A stretch of 64,000 nt of DNA, taken from assembly GCA_022821065.1 (NCBI GenBank), contig JAJEEK010000079.1:76839-140838 (forward strand). Reading direction: 5' to 3'. A model generated the notes under the pieces. It had not been told where the DNA came from and searched no databases. It saw nothing but the letters and a program-made list of their open reading frames with translations. Numbering within the stretch: position 1 is the first letter of the stretch; each line of letters opens with the position of its first letter. Shown here piece by piece: positions 1 through 9,933 of the stretch. Origin of the DNA: Candidatus Poribacteria bacterium (GTDB taxonomy: Bacteria > Poribacteria > WGA-4E > WGA-3G). A program made the position numbers and the translations under genes.

Positions 1-178
1 CCACCTCTATCGGTTGGGGAACAAAGACTGTCTCTTGCCCTGAAGGGACTTCATCTATTGCCCAGTGATATGTCGTCGTTTCCCTTTCTGCAATCGCCTG
101 CCCTGAAAATAGGCTCATTAAGAAAAGAGCAATCGTCCAAAGGAGTAATATTTTCTTTTTCACCAGAGTTTCACGCAT
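1..178 (-). CDS. Secreted protein, N-terminal part only (runs off left edge)
   Basis: Reading leftward from an ATG at 178, 59 codons stay open to the window edge. The start is supported by a GGAGG Shine-Dalgarno at 188-192, nine bases upstream. The N-terminus has basic residues (RETLVKKK) followed by a hydrophobic stretch and a small-residue cut region (FSGQAIA), which is a typical Sec signal peptide, so the protein is exported. The visible mature part (ERETTTYHWAIDEVPSG) is too short to assign a family. The gene is co-oriented with the WD40 gene at 639-3596 but separated from it by a 460-base repeat-rich gap, so it probably has its own promoter. Confidence 0.75.
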   Translation of the reverse strand, partial: MRETLVKKKILLLWTIALFLMSLFSGQAIAERETTTYHWAIDEVPSGQETVFVPQPIEV

Positions 179-273
179 TGCGCTGTTCCTCCGTAATTAT
201 CAAGTTGGGTTATTATACCATTTCTATAAATTATTGTCTCATTAGGGGGTTATTATGGTCGTTATTTTCAGGA

Positions 274-428
274 CACAAACTAAAGGTTTGTGCTACAAAA
301 AAGAGACACTTTCAATTAGAAATGGTATTACTTATAATTTGTATCATTAGATGTGTTTACATAGCACTCCGCTGGAGTGCGGTCGCTTCAGTCCGTTTTT
401 CTATAGATATATTGCTCCGCTGGAGCAA
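274..428. repeat. Cluster of three short palindromes in the 179-638 gap
   Basis: Three perfect palindromes lie in the gene-free stretch: CACAAAC-TAAAG-GTTTGTG at 274-292, GCACTCC-GCT-GGAGTGC at 364-380, and TTGCTCC-GCT-GGAGCAA at 412-428. The last two share the core CTCCGCTGGAG. A relative with core CCCCAGCGGGG occurs at 21207-21224. None has a T-run, so they look like REP-type intergenic repeats and not terminators. No ORF in the gap has a credible start or protein-like composition. Confidence 0.6.
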
Positions 429-466
429 AAAGACTTCTTGGCACCGAACGGTGTGGTGTGTTTTTT

Positions 467-534
467 GTAGGAGCGAGCTGTGCTCGCGAGTTTTCGGGCA
501 TAAATCAGGTATCGCGAGTAGAACTCGCTCCTAC
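467..534. repeat. Inverted repeat, GTAGGAGCGAG family
   Basis: A 23-base arm at 467-489 is matched in inverted orientation by 512-534 with about 20 of 23 bases pairing. The arms begin GTAGGAGCGAG and end CTCGCTCCTAC. A single related arm lies at 10643-10665, a fragment at about 6504-6522, and a shorter palindrome of the same style at 30229-30259. The family is intergenic and non-coding. Confidence 0.65.
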
Positions 535-638
535 AGATACAGAAAAAGATGCCAGCGAACCCAACTCAACCCCCTCATCAACGATGGATAGGAAGCTAAT
601 AAACATCAGCACTCCAGCGATTATAAGGTCATTTGATA

Positions 639-3596
639 CTATTTGCGTATCAATAGCTTGCGTGTGGCGGTGAAATCGCCTGCGGTGAGCGTATAGAAAT
701 ACAGGCCACTTGCCACAGGTTCACCGATAGCATTTCTACCATTCCAGAACGCTGCACGACTGCGGTTCTGATACATACCCGCAGGTTGATGCCCAAGTGC
801 CAATGTTCGCACCAATGTGCCATCTATCGCATAGATACGCAGTGTAACATCTGCTTCTTTTGCTAACTGATAAGGTATCCATGTCTCAGGATTGAACGGG
901 TTTGGATAGTTTGCCAAGAGTGCCGTTGTTTTCGGCACCGTCTCCGTCCCTCTCAGCGTCGTTAGGAAATTTTGAAGTACAGCAATTCCTTTTTGAAAAC
1001 GTGCATCTGTCCGGTTGAGTTGTTTGGCGCGATCAATCCATCGTTGGAGACTTTCGGTTGTGGACACAGCAGTAGGTGCTGCGGCTGCCGCCTCAAGTGC
1101 GTCTAAAACTGCGATGATGTCCTCACGGTTTACTTCACCGTCGCCGTTGACATCCCCTGGGCAAGGGTTGCATCCGGAGCTCCCAAAGTTTTCGGCAACT
1201 AATACTAAATCCATCACATCCACGACACCATCGCCGTTGACATCCTTCGCAGGCGTAAACGCTGCGTAAATGGTATAGTCGCCAGTCATTTGCGCATAAC
1301 TTTGGACTTTGATGTAATATGTCCCCGGGTACACATCCTGTTCTATTCTGAAATTTAATTCTGCCTCCACGGTTTTATCGGCATTCGTTGCTAATGTGAC
1401 ACCTTCACTATCTTGCAGTGTGCCAATCGTATCCAGGGTACCTGTCGTTGTCGTCCAAAGCGTGAGTTGACCATACGTCTCTACTTGAACACTGAAGTAA
1501 TCCACATCATTGCCGGGGTCTATCTTTGCTGTGAGAAAGCCACCGAGAAGCAGCGAAGTCGCTTCAACTGATGCGATGTCCCACAACAACACCGTGCCGT
1601 CATCACTCCCACTTGCGAGGGTGCGTCCATCCGGACTGAAAACAACACTATTGACAGCGGCAGTATGCCCCTCAAGTCTGCCGATTTCTGCCCGTGTATC
1701 CCACAACCGCACGGTGTTGTCATGACTCCCACTTGTGAGGATGTGTCCATCGGGACTGAACGCTACACTATTGACAGCAGCGGTATGTCCGTCAAGTGTG
1801 CTTATTTCTGTCTGTGTATTAACATCCCACAGACGTACAGTGCGGTCATTACTCCCACTTACGATTGTTTTGCCATCGGGACTGAACGCTACGCTATTGA
1901 CCCAACCGGTATGTCCGCGAAGTATAGCGATTTCTGTCCATGTATCCACATCCCACAGACGTACAGTGCCGTCAACACTCCCCGCACTTGCGAGGGTGCG
2001 TCCATCTGGGCTGAACGATACACTATTGACAGCCCCGATATGTTCCCAATGTCTGTCTATTTCTGTCAGCGTAGCAACATCCCATAGACTCACAATGCTA
2101 TTATAAAAATCACTCCCACTGGCACTTGCGATTGTTTTGCCATCCGGACTGAAAACAACACTATTAAGATCCCATATATTACGTATGCCTATTTTCGTCG
2201 TTTGCGTATCCACATCCCACAACCGCACGGTGTTGTCAATACTTCCACTTGCGAGGGTGCGTCCATCCGAACTGAACGATACACTATTGACATAAGAGGT
2301 ATGCCCTCCTTGAAGTGGACCTATTTCTGTCAGCGTATCCACATCCCACAAAAAGAGTTCGTTACTCCAACCCCAACCCTGACCCCCACTTGCGATTGTT
2401 TTGCCATCTGGACTGAACGATACACTCCTGACAGTCTCGGTATGATCCTCAAGTATGGTATAGAAAATATGCAGACCATAAATATTCCGACCATGTTTTT
2501 TAATTTCCGCAGCAACAACCCACAAGACATCCCCCCATATATGTTCGGGTTCGACGGTAGATACGTTTGTTCTCGTCTGCGTATTTACATCCCAGAATTC
2601 CACATCGGTGAAGATACCCAACCGATCCATATATGCGATTGTCTGACCATCGGGACTGAACGATACTCCCGTGACATCGGAGATAGTCCTTTCAATTATA
2701 ACTACTCCTGTCAGCGTATCAATATTCCACAAACGCACGTCACCACCGTACCACAAACGCCCATCGCTGTATTTATTACCGCCACTTGCGAGGGTGTGTC
2801 CATCTGGACTGAACGATACACTTTTAACCCAACCGGTATGTCCCTCGAGTACACCTATTTCTGTTTGCGTAGCAACATCCCATAAACGCACGGTGTTGTC
2901 ATGACTCCCACTTGCGATTGTTTTGCCATCCGGACTAAATGATACACTACTGACGTATCCGGTATGCCCTTCAAGTCTGCCTATTTTTGTCCGTGTAGCA
3001 ACATCCCACAGACGCACAATGTCGTCATTACCGCCACTTGCGATTGTCTGACCATCTGGACTGAACGATACACTCTCTACCGACCCGGTATATCCCGCAA
3101 GTGTGTATATTTGCGTCTGTGAATCCACATCCCATAGACGTAGGGTGTTATCATCACCCATACTTGCGAGGGTGCGTCCATCTGGACTGAACGATACACT
3201 ATTGACAGCATCGGTATGTCCTTCAAGTGTCCCTATTTCCGTCCATGTATCCATATCCCATAAACGCACGGTGTTATCATGACTCCCACTTGCGAGGGTG
3301 CGTCCATCCGGACTGAACGATATACTATTGATACGCCCCGTATGGCCAGTGAGTAGGGCGAGCTCTTCGCTTGTCTCTACATCATAAACCCATATACCGA
3401 TCTGACTCGCCACAGCAAACAACGCTCCATCCTGTGTGCACGTTATATCATTTATCCCGCCTTTGCCAAGCCTCGCTTTGGCACCTTCGGGTAAACGCCA
3501 CTGCGTGTAGGGTTCATTTTCAGCAGTCGTGCTGGATACATATAGAAACATTGAAACTATCAAGAACATCAGACTCAGAAATACTATGGGTTTCAT
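639..3596 (-). CDS. Secreted WD40 double-propeller protein with PPC, dockerin-like and FlgD/Por-like C-terminal domains
   Basis: Start ATG at 3596 follows AGGAG. Residues 1-25 form a signal peptide. About 14 WD40 blades fill roughly residues 35-650, with 13 near-identical FSPDG-type signatures and W-D ends, enough for two seven-blade propellers. A pre-peptidase C-terminal-like beta domain follows (about 655-750, NDVDYFSV...PGTYYIKV). Next are two calcium-binding F-hands of dockerin type I form (DVNGDGVVDVMDLV and DVNGDGEVNREDII, about 755-805). The last 95 residues (from NYPNPFNPETW) are a FlgD-like/Por-type sorting domain ending in LLIRK. The role is probably surface binding or scaffolding; no catalytic domain is visible. 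The blades are so alike at DNA level that internal recombination, or assembly error in repeat number, is possible. Confidence 0.88.
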   Translation of the reverse strand: MKPIVFLSLMFLIVSMFLYVSSTTAENEPYTQWRLPEGAKARLGKGGINDITCTQDGALFAVASQIGIWVYDVETSEELALLTGHTGRINSISFSPDGRTLASGSHDNTVRLWDMDTWTEIGTLEGHTDAVNSVSFSPDGRTLASMGDDNTLRLWDVDSQTQIYTLAGYTGSVESVSFSPDGQTIASGGNDDIVRLWDVATRTKIGRLEGHTGYVSSVSFSPDGKTIASGSHDNTVRLWDVATQTEIGVLEGHTGWVKSVSFSPDGHTLASGGNKYSDGRLWYGGDVRLWNIDTLTGVVIIERTISDVTGVSFSPDGQTIAYMDRLGIFTDVEFWDVNTQTRTNVSTVEPEHIWGDVLWVVAAEIKKHGRNIYGLHIFYTILEDHTETVRSVSFSPDGKTIASGGQGWGWSNELFLWDVDTLTEIGPLQGGHTSYVNSVSFSSDGRTLASGSIDNTVRLWDVDTQTTKIGIRNIWDLNSVVFSPDGKTIASASGSDFYNSIVSLWDVATLTEIDRHWEHIGAVNSVSFSPDGRTLASAGSVDGTVRLWDVDTWTEIAILRGHTGWVNSVAFSPDGKTIVSGSNDRTVRLWDVNTQTEISTLDGHTAAVNSVAFSPDGHILTSGSHDNTVRLWDTRAEIGRLEGHTAAVNSVVFSPDGRTLASGSDDGTVLLWDIASVEATSLLLGGFLTAKIDPGNDVDYFSVQVETYGQLTLWTTTTGTLDTIGTLQDSEGVTLATNADKTVEAELNFRIEQDVYPGTYYIKVQSYAQMTGDYTIYAAFTPAKDVNGDGVVDVMDLVLVAENFGSSGCNPCPGDVNGDGEVNREDIIAVLDALEAAAAAPTAVSTTESLQRWIDRAKQLNRTDARFQKGIAVLQNFLTTLRGTETVPKTTALLANYPNPFNPETWIPYQLAKEADVTLRIYAIDGTLVRTLALGHQPAGMYQNRSRAAFWNGRNAIGEPVASGLYFYTLTAGDFTATRKLLIRK

Positions 3597-3670
3597 AAGA
3601 AACTCCTATTTATTTTTCAACCCATGTTTATAGTGGATCCCGTAATTATTTACACATGTTTTGAAGAGAC

Positions 3671-3686
3671 GGGCAATGAATTGCCC
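3671..3686. repeat. Short palindrome GGGCAA-TGAA-TTGCCC
   Basis: A perfect 6-bp inverted repeat around TGAA sits in the 170-base gap between the WD40 gene and the terminator of the rubredoxin-like gene. It is followed by CTACTAC rather than a T-run, so it is more likely a dispersed repeat than a terminator. Confidence 0.4.
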
Positions 3687-3764
3687 TACTACGAACGCTG
3701 CTCTGGTAAGGAAGAAGTGTATAATTAATTCCAAAATCTACTATAATTATCAAACTCACGTTAA

Positions 3765-3804
3765 GAAAAATTAAAAAAAGCCCCGGTCGCAAAACCGAGG
3801 CTTT
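3765..3804 (-). terminator. Rho-independent terminator for the rubredoxin-like gene
   Basis: On the minus strand AGCCTCGGT pairs with ACCGGGGCT (one mismatch) around a six-base loop, immediately followed by a run of seven T then AATTTTT. It lies just downstream of the stop codon at 3814. Confidence 0.85.
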
Positions 3805-3813
3805 CTGTGCCTT

Positions 3814-4071
3814 CTATTCTTTGTCAATATCCCCCAGTAACCCGACGAGGGCAAATCTAATGTGTGATGAAAGCGCAGAATTCTCTGCCCGGAGGTCTGC
3901 GCCTTCTTCGTCTGGATACATGACATGGGCTGCCACTGCGCGTTTTACCCACCGTTCCGCTCGGTCATCGTAAGGAATATATTTCTCTTTTGGAGCAGTG
4001 CAGGCTGGACACTCTTCTGGTGGGCTAGCCGCTTCTTTCCACAAATAGCCACAAGCTACACAAACAAACAT
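3814..4071 (-). CDS. Rubredoxin-like small metalloprotein
   Basis: 85 residues, ATG at 4071 after AAAGGA. The first 30 residues carry two CxxC pairs (CVACGY and CPACTAPK), the rubredoxin or rubrerythrin-tail iron-binding knuckles, with the aromatic Y/W residues usual there. The C-terminal 50 residues are helical and charged and unlike classic 52-residue rubredoxins, so this is a rubredoxin-like domain with an extra tail. A role in one-electron transfer or peroxide stress is a family-based guess. The gene is transcribed alone and ends in its own terminator. Confidence 0.8.
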   Translation of the reverse strand: MFVCVACGYLWKEAASPPEECPACTAPKEKYIPYDDRAERWVKRAVAAHVMYPDEEGADLRAENSALSSHIRFALVGLLGDIDKE

Positions 4072-4236
4072 TGTAATGTCCTTTCTCTATTCCTCAAGAA
4101 GATTAGTATTTTAATACGGAATTACCAAAATTATTAATCCTCCGAGAATCGAAGTTGTAGGTTTTTGAAATTGGAACAAGTTATTGCATTTTAGCAGATT
4201 GCGCCGTGAAACGCAAGCATTAAATTGCGTGTGAGA

Positions 4237-6303
4237 TCAACTTGATCCTCCAGCAGATTGCTCCTTCAGTTCAGCGATGCGGTCGCGAAGCGCAGCGGCT
4301 TCCTCATAATCGAGTTCAAGTGCCGCTTTCCGCATCTGTCGTGTTAAGTCTGTAATGAGTGCCTCGATATCTTGCGGTTCCATATCTTCAATAACGGCGG
4401 GGGGCTGTCCAGCCTGTTTTGCCTCGTACACAGTCTCTGATTCAGCGATCAGTTCTTGGATCGCCTTTTCAATCGTTGCAGGCGTAATGTCGTGGTCGGT
4501 ATTATATTGTAGTTGAATATCGCGTCGGCGTTGTGTTTCGCTAATCGCCTTATCCATAGCTTCTGTAACGTTGTCCCCGTACAAAATAACTTCGCCATCA
4601 ACATTCCGAGCGGCACGTCCAGCCGTCTGTACGAGTGATCTAACAGAGCGCAGAAAACCGGGGCGATCAGCATCAAGGATTGCGACCAGAGAGACCTCCG
4701 GTAAGTCGAGTCCCTCCCGAAGCAGATTGATGCCTACCAATACATCGAAAACACCTTCTCGGAGTTGGCGTAGGATGCGCGCCCTGTCGAACACATCAAT
4801 TTCAGAATGCATATAGTCAGCACGGATACCGGCTTCGGTAAAATACTCGGTTAAGTCTTCTGCCATCCGCTTGGTGAGCGTTGTAACAAGGACACGCTGT
4901 TTACGCTTGACACGCTCTTTAATCTGACCGATAAGATGGTCTATCTGTCCGCGCACGGGATGGACAGTGATTTGCGGATCAATCAGACCTGTTGGACGGA
5001 TGATTTGCTCAACAATTTGTGAACTGTTGTCCATTTCGTAAGGGCCGGGTGTTGCAGAGACAAAGACGACTTGGTTGACGATTGATTCTACCTCGTCGAA
5101 ACGCAGCGGACGATTATCAAGTGCCGATGGAAGACGGAATCCATACTTCACAAGCGTCTCTTTTCGGGAACGGTCGCCACGATACATACCGCGCAGCTGC
5201 GGAATCGTAACGTGGGATTCGTCGATAAAGAGCAGAAAATCTTCAGAGAAGTAATGCATAAGGCAATACGGCGGATCCCCAGGTTTCAATCCTGTGAGGT
5301 GCCGTGAATAGTTTTCAATACCGGAGCAGTAGCCGACCTCGCGCAACATCTCCAGATCAAAGCGGGTGCGTTGCTCAATCCGTTGTGCCTCTAATAATTT
5401 GTTCTCTTTTTCAAAAGTCAATATCCTGTCTTGGAGTTCAAGTTCAATATTAATCAGTGCCTGATCGAAAATTTCCGCATCTGTCATGAAGTGTTTAGCT
5501 GGGTAGATCTCAAGTGCGTCTCTTTGTCCCAATATCTCGCCAGTGGTCGTATCAATTTCGCTAATGCGGTCAATCTCGTCACCGAACAACTCAATGCGGT
5601 AGGCATTTTCGCTATAGGCGGGGAACACTTCAACAACATCACCTCGCACGCGGAATACACCTTGCCAGAACTCGATATCGTTCCGTGTGTATTGAATATC
5701 GACCAAAGCGCGAAGGAGCGCGTCGCGTCTGATGATCTGCCCGACTTCTATCTGAACGCGCTGCTTTTCAAATTCATCCGGTGATCCGAGGCCATAAAGA
5801 CAAGAGACACTCGCAACGACGATTACATCGCGACGCGCTATTAAAGACGCAGTTGAGGCGAGCCGCATCCGTGTGATCTCTTCGTTAATGCGGACATCTT
5901 TCTCAATGAAGGTATCCGTAGAGGGAATGTATGCCTCTGGTTGGTAGTACTCGTAATCGCTGACGAAATAGTGAACGGCGTTGTTTGGGAAAAAAGTGCG
6001 GAATTCGTTATAAAGCTGCGCGGCGAGGGTCTTATTCGGCGAGATAACCAACGTAGGCAGCTGGACATCCTGAATCACATTTGCCATCGTGTAGGTTTTT
6101 CCTGAACCGGTCACACCGAGGAGAGTCTGCGCCTTATCGCCGCGTCGAAGACCTTTTGTCAGTTGATCAATCGCTTGCGGTTGGTCGCCTTGCGGTGAGA
6201 AATCTGAAATCAACTCAAATTGAGGATCATTCAATTCGTGGAGATCATCTATATCATCTTCTATTGCATCAATCTTTGTTAGCAACTCCCAGTTCTCTTG
6301 CAT
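4237..6303 (-). CDS. uvrB: UvrABC excinuclease subunit B
   Basis: 688 residues, normal for UvrB. UvrB receives damaged DNA from UvrA, opens the helix and recruits UvrC for dual incision. Visible landmarks: Walker A GVTGSGKT at 63-70, beta-hairpin YYQPEAYIP at about 119-127 for damage verification, DESH Walker B-type motif at 361-364, helicase motifs to about residue 590 (GRAARN), and a C-terminal UVR domain (about 645-680, [15 protein letters not shown]) that contacts UvrC. The ATG at 6303 has AAGGAG about 12 bases upstream. The first 28 residues precede the usual UvrB start (FELISDF), so a slightly shorter protein cannot be excluded. lexA lies 3.6 kb away, fitting an SOS gene neighbourhood, but no LexA box was recognised here. 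Confidence 0.97.
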   Translation of the reverse strand: MQENWELLTKIDAIEDDIDDLHELNDPQFELISDFSPQGDQPQAIDQLTKGLRRGDKAQTLLGVTGSGKTYTMANVIQDVQLPTLVISPNKTLAAQLYNEFRTFFPNNAVHYFVSDYEYYQPEAYIPSTDTFIEKDVRINEEITRMRLASTASLIARRDVIVVASVSCLYGLGSPDEFEKQRVQIEVGQIIRRDALLRALVDIQYTRNDIEFWQGVFRVRGDVVEVFPAYSENAYRIELFGDEIDRISEIDTTTGEILGQRDALEIYPAKHFMTDAEIFDQALINIELELQDRILTFEKENKLLEAQRIEQRTRFDLEMLREVGYCSGIENYSRHLTGLKPGDPPYCLMHYFSEDFLLFIDESHVTIPQLRGMYRGDRSRKETLVKYGFRLPSALDNRPLRFDEVESIVNQVVFVSATPGPYEMDNSSQIVEQIIRPTGLIDPQITVHPVRGQIDHLIGQIKERVKRKQRVLVTTLTKRMAEDLTEYFTEAGIRADYMHSEIDVFDRARILRQLREGVFDVLVGINLLREGLDLPEVSLVAILDADRPGFLRSVRSLVQTAGRAARNVDGEVILYGDNVTEAMDKAISETQRRRDIQLQYNTDHDITPATIEKAIQELIAESETVYEAKQAGQPPAVIEDMEPQDIEALITDLTRQMRKAALELDYEEAAALRDRIAELKEQSAGGSS

Positions 6304-6579
6304 TTCGGATCTTTGCTCCTTCTCAGACTTTCGGGGTCTTTCGGAAATGGATGGACATCAAGACTACAGGAAATTTGTCTGGTATGCGGAATAACCTATG
6401 AATTAGTATACCACATTTCACCGAAAATGTGTAGAAGGATACCGGTACTTTACAGGGGTATTTGGTTTTACATGTTTACTTTGTATGTGTATATCTTTTT
6501 TTCTGGGAGCAAACTGTGCTCGCGATCTTCCGTAAAAAAGCGTCAACAAGGAAAAGAGAGTTTCTTACTGACAACTTCG

Positions 6580-9057
6580 CTATCTATGGATATTACAGAG
6601 TTGGTTCGGCTCCTGTCCTTCAATAAAAGGTTCGTTACTAATATTTTCCTCTGGACATTTACCAACCCTCTTGAGAAGACCACTCTTTTTGTCAATTTCC
6701 CGAAACACAATTCCATCAGGAATAGCGAACTCTTTTTCAGGACCGCGCCCTGCATCAATCATGAATTCTGCCCAGATCGGTAATGCTGCCCAAGCCCCTT
6801 GTTGATTGTAGTTCAGGTACTTAGGCTTCCTTTTATCAAATCCGACCCAAACACCGACAATCAGGTCGGCGGTATAGCCGACGAACCAAGCATCTACATA
6901 ATCGTTAGTCGTTCCTGTTTTCCCAGCGGCGGGTCGAGTGAGTCCCATATTTACCGCGCGCCTACCAGTCCCATGCAGAATCACATTTTCCAAACACGAG
7001 GTAATCTGATACGCGACCCTTGCATCCAACACAGGCGTGCCTGCAATCGATGTGTCATCAGGTGAAGGGTAGACGACCTCCCCATCGGCATCGAGAACAT
7101 ATAGAATGTGTTTCGGCTCTGTACGCACTCCGCCGTTTGCGAAGAGCGCATACGCAGAGGTTAATTCAAGGACTGTCATATCCGATGCACCTAAAGCGAG
7201 CGCGGGTTTCGGATCAAGCGGACTTTCAATGCCCATCCTTTTCGCCAAATCAACGGTGCGATTTATACCTTCCCGTATCCCATTTTCAGCTACAGGTGTC
7301 TCCCAGACGGCTCTCGCTGTCGGGACGTTAATAGAACTTGTGAGAACGTCTCGTACATTGACATGTCCGTAAAACCTTCCTTTAGTATAGTTACTCGGTG
7401 CCCACCACTGGCCCGGACCAGGGACGATCCCCCACGCTTCGTCCATAATAACCGTTGCGGGTGTTATAATTGAAGGTTCTTCCAATAGTGCAGCGAAGAC
7501 AATCGGTTTAAAAGCGGAACCGGGTTGTCGTATCGCAGAACCGACAGCACGATTATAAAAATTGAAATGTCCGCCGCCGATATAATAATCCCTACCGCCT
7601 ACCATTGCTTTGATGTATCCCGTCTTCGGTTCAAACGCGATGAGTGCCGCTTGTAAATAATTGCTCCGACTGTCCGGGTTTTGTTTAACTGTATCGTAAT
7701 TCGGTAGACGACTTCCACCGTACGTTTTATCCATATAACGCAGATGCTCGGCGACCGCTTTTTCAGCAACAGTCTGCATAGACATGTCGATAGTTGTGTA
7801 AACCTTCAACCCACCACTGTATAACTTTTCTTTAAGTTCCGGCAGACGAGCCAGTTCTTCGTGGACGTATTGCAGAAAATGCCCGGCTGCCTTCTGTTCC
7901 GTTTTCATACCGGTTCCGGGCAAATTTACTGGTAGCAGAGGCGCGTTAACACCATCAAGCCATTCGGATTCGCTTGAAATATAGAACTCCTCTAACATCT
8001 TGGTAAGTACAAGGTCACGCCGTCTCTTTGCTGCTTCCGGGTTCGAGAACGGCGAGTAATCGCTTGGACCTTTCGGAAGCGCAGCAAGCAGCGCGCACTC
8101 ATGATTACTCAGCTCGGACACCTCCTTACCGAAGTAACCAAGTGCTGCTTGTTGAACACCATAAAGGGACTTACCACCAAACTTTGATCTACCCAAGTTG
8201 ACATGGTTCAGGTAGCGTTCTAAAATCTCATCTTTAGAGAACGCCTTCTCAATTCTCACCGCGAGGAGTATCTCTCTGGCTTTCCTGACATAATCCCTTT
8301 TTGACCGTTGCTCAAACATATAGATATTTCGGGCTAACTGCTGTGTCAATGTACTCGTTCCCGCTAAGCGGATACCATGTAATACTCTATTTTTAACTGC
8401 TCCGGTGAGACGAATAATATCAACGCCCCAATGACTATAAAATCGCCGATCTTCAATCGCAATAAACGCGCCCATTAACCTACGTGGCATTTGGAGTAAC
8501 GGAATTAAACGCCGCGTCGTACCCTCTTCCTGATCAGCGATGTCCGCTAACTTTTCCGGCTCAAGATAAAAGTTCTGGCGGACAGAATTGTCTTCACCAC
8601 GAATGGCTATAATCTCACCGTCATTAACTGAAATCTTGACGTGTCCTGCCTTCACGTCAAGATGCGGGTATTTAAAGTCCCGTAAATGGATACGAACAGT
8701 CCCGTTTTTCTTTCCTGAATCTAATGCTTCAGCGTACTCACCCGGTTGGCTCAACCTTGGAACGATTTCCGAGACCTTTTTATATTTTAAACGTTCCAAT
8801 TTATTGAGCAAAAAAGCCACTTTATCTGCTTCTTGTACCTCGCAAACCGAAGAGTAGACCTCCAGATGCTGCTGCCATGTATCAATAGCATCATATTCCA
8901 AATCGTCAAACTTGATAGTGCTTACGTCTTCCCAACATCCAACTAACATACCGCATGCAAATCCGATACCGCCAAAAATCGCTATTGACACAAGGATGCA
9001 CACAACCCAAAAAAGGGTTAGCATTGCTTGAGATGAATGATATAAGAATTGGCGCAT
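6580..9057 (-). CDS. Class A penicillin-binding protein (PBP1a-like peptidoglycan synthase)
   Basis: Bifunctional cell-wall enzyme that polymerises lipid II and cross-links peptides. One N-terminal membrane segment (about residues 9-37) is followed by a GT51 glycosyltransferase domain with the catalytic AIEDRRFYSHWG and TLTQQLARN motifs. The penicillin-binding transpeptidase domain has SAFK with nucleophile Ser514, SSIN, and KTGTT near residue 712. I start at ATG 9057 (825 residues) because AGAGGAG lies upstream. A TTG at 9096 in the same frame would add 13 residues but lacks a Shine-Dalgarno. The C-terminus is short and lacks the long disordered tail of many PBP1a proteins. It is 48 bases downstream of the redoxin gene and may be co-transcribed with it. 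Confidence 0.93.
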   Translation of the reverse strand: MRQFLYHSSQAMLTLFWVVCILVSIAIFGGIGFACGMLVGCWEDVSTIKFDDLEYDAIDTWQQHLEVYSSVCEVQEADKVAFLLNKLERLKYKKVSEIVPRLSQPGEYAEALDSGKKNGTVRIHLRDFKYPHLDVKAGHVKISVNDGEIIAIRGEDNSVRQNFYLEPEKLADIADQEEGTTRRLIPLLQMPRRLMGAFIAIEDRRFYSHWGVDIIRLTGAVKNRVLHGIRLAGTSTLTQQLARNIYMFEQRSKRDYVRKAREILLAVRIEKAFSKDEILERYLNHVNLGRSKFGGKSLYGVQQAALGYFGKEVSELSNHECALLAALPKGPSDYSPFSNPEAAKRRRDLVLTKMLEEFYISSESEWLDGVNAPLLPVNLPGTGMKTEQKAAGHFLQYVHEELARLPELKEKLYSGGLKVYTTIDMSMQTVAEKAVAEHLRYMDKTYGGSRLPNYDTVKQNPDSRSNYLQAALIAFEPKTGYIKAMVGGRDYYIGGGHFNFYNRAVGSAIRQPGSAFKPIVFAALLEEPSIITPATVIMDEAWGIVPGPGQWWAPSNYTKGRFYGHVNVRDVLTSSINVPTARAVWETPVAENGIREGINRTVDLAKRMGIESPLDPKPALALGASDMTVLELTSAYALFANGGVRTEPKHILYVLDADGEVVYPSPDDTSIAGTPVLDARVAYQITSCLENVILHGTGRRAVNMGLTRPAAGKTGTTNDYVDAWFVGYTADLIVGVWVGFDKRKPKYLNYNQQGAWAALPIWAEFMIDAGRGPEKEFAIPDGIVFREIDKKSGLLKRVGKCPEENISNEPFIEGQEPNQLCNIHR

Positions 9058-9105
9058 TTTGTCTTTTGTCTCCTCTGTGAGAAATCCAAATTTCAATAGA
9101 ACGGG

Positions 9106-9774
9106 TCATGGTGTTCTGTTGACCTGTGTTTTCCGCACACGTTTAATCGTACAACCGATGGCTCTTGTTTTTTTAGAGGCTTTTGGAATATCTTTTCCAG
9201 CAATTACCAGGTCCAGAGCGTCTTGGAGATAGTTTTTGGTTGGTTCTTGGGGGCTGTCGTCAATCGCTCCGGCATAGCGCAGCACATGTTCCGCATCAAG
9301 GAGAAAGACTTCCGGCGTTCTTCTGGCACCGAAATAGTCCGCGATTTTGTTCTCAGGATCTTTCAGGACTGGAAATTCAAAACCGTGCTTCTTATTGTAT
9401 TCCAAAATTTCCGAGACCGTTTCCTGTTTGTTTGAATTAATACCGATAAACTGTACGTTCTTGGCATCATAAGTTTTAGCAAGGGCGGCGATCCGTTCCA
9501 CATAGTCAGTCGCTACCGGACATTGCGTTGCAAGGAATAGGACAACTGTAGCCGTTTTCTCCTTGCTCAACACATACAAGGTATGGGACGTACCGGCGAC
9601 ATCCTTGCGTGTGAAATCCTTAACGACAGCATCAAGCACCACCTTGTCCTGCGACTCCTCAGTAGACCCGATGTTTGTAAATCCGAAGCATAAAACCGTT
9701 GCCCCGTATATCCAAAGCAAAACGGTAGAACGATGCTTAGCCAAGAAATGTGTAAAGAGATTAAACTTGTGCAT
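9106..9774 (-). CDS. Membrane-anchored thioredoxin-fold redoxin (AhpC/TSA-like)
   Basis: 222 residues, ATG at 9774 after AGGGGA. The N-terminus has a hydrophobic segment (about 15-35), a signal peptide or anchor, so the protein acts outside the membrane. The thioredoxin fold (about 48-195) has the peroxidatic-type site LATQCPVA, then FIGINSNK and the cis-proline region RRTPEVFL. A second cysteine occurs near the C-terminus in GCTIKR, a conserved tail of this redoxin subfamily that may be the resolving cysteine. There is no CxxC. Function is thiol-disulfide or peroxide chemistry in the periplasm; the substrate is unknown. It is probably in one transcript with the PBP gene. Confidence 0.8.
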   Translation of the reverse strand: MHKFNLFTHFLAKHRSTVLLWIYGATVLCFGFTNIGSTEESQDKVVLDAVVKDFTRKDVAGTSHTLYVLSKEKTATVVLFLATQCPVATDYVERIAALAKTYDAKNVQFIGINSNKQETVSEILEYNKKHGFEFPVLKDPENKIADYFGARRTPEVFLLDAEHVLRYAGAIDDSPQEPTKNYLQDALDLVIAGKDIPKASKKTRAIGCTIKRVRKTQVNRTP

Positions 9775-9865
9775 TTTCCAAAATTCCCCTAATTAAGACG
9801 CTAATAGCAGCATTCGGTTTCAATTTTTGATGTTGTTCTTGCTTGTATGCGTTATCAATTTTTTC

Positions 9866-9894
9866 TTGCATTTTTAACTTGTATATAATATAAT
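9866..9894 (+). promoter_or_regulatory. Sigma-70-type promoter of lexA
   Basis: TTGCAT at 9866-9871 and TATAAT at 9889-9894 with a 17-base spacer, 40 bases upstream of the lexA start. The surrounding DNA is very A/T-rich (alternating TATA). I could not identify a LexA operator with confidence, because the site sequence differs between phyla. Confidence 0.6.
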
Positions 9895-9933
9895 ATATAC
9901 ATATAAACTAATCCATGTTATAGGTGATGACCG

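Noticed and set aside
58..591. 177-codon plus-strand ORF at the left edge
   Set aside because: It crosses the palindromic repeats, lacks a ribosome site and has shuffled, non-protein-like composition; the minus-strand signal-peptide gene is better supported.
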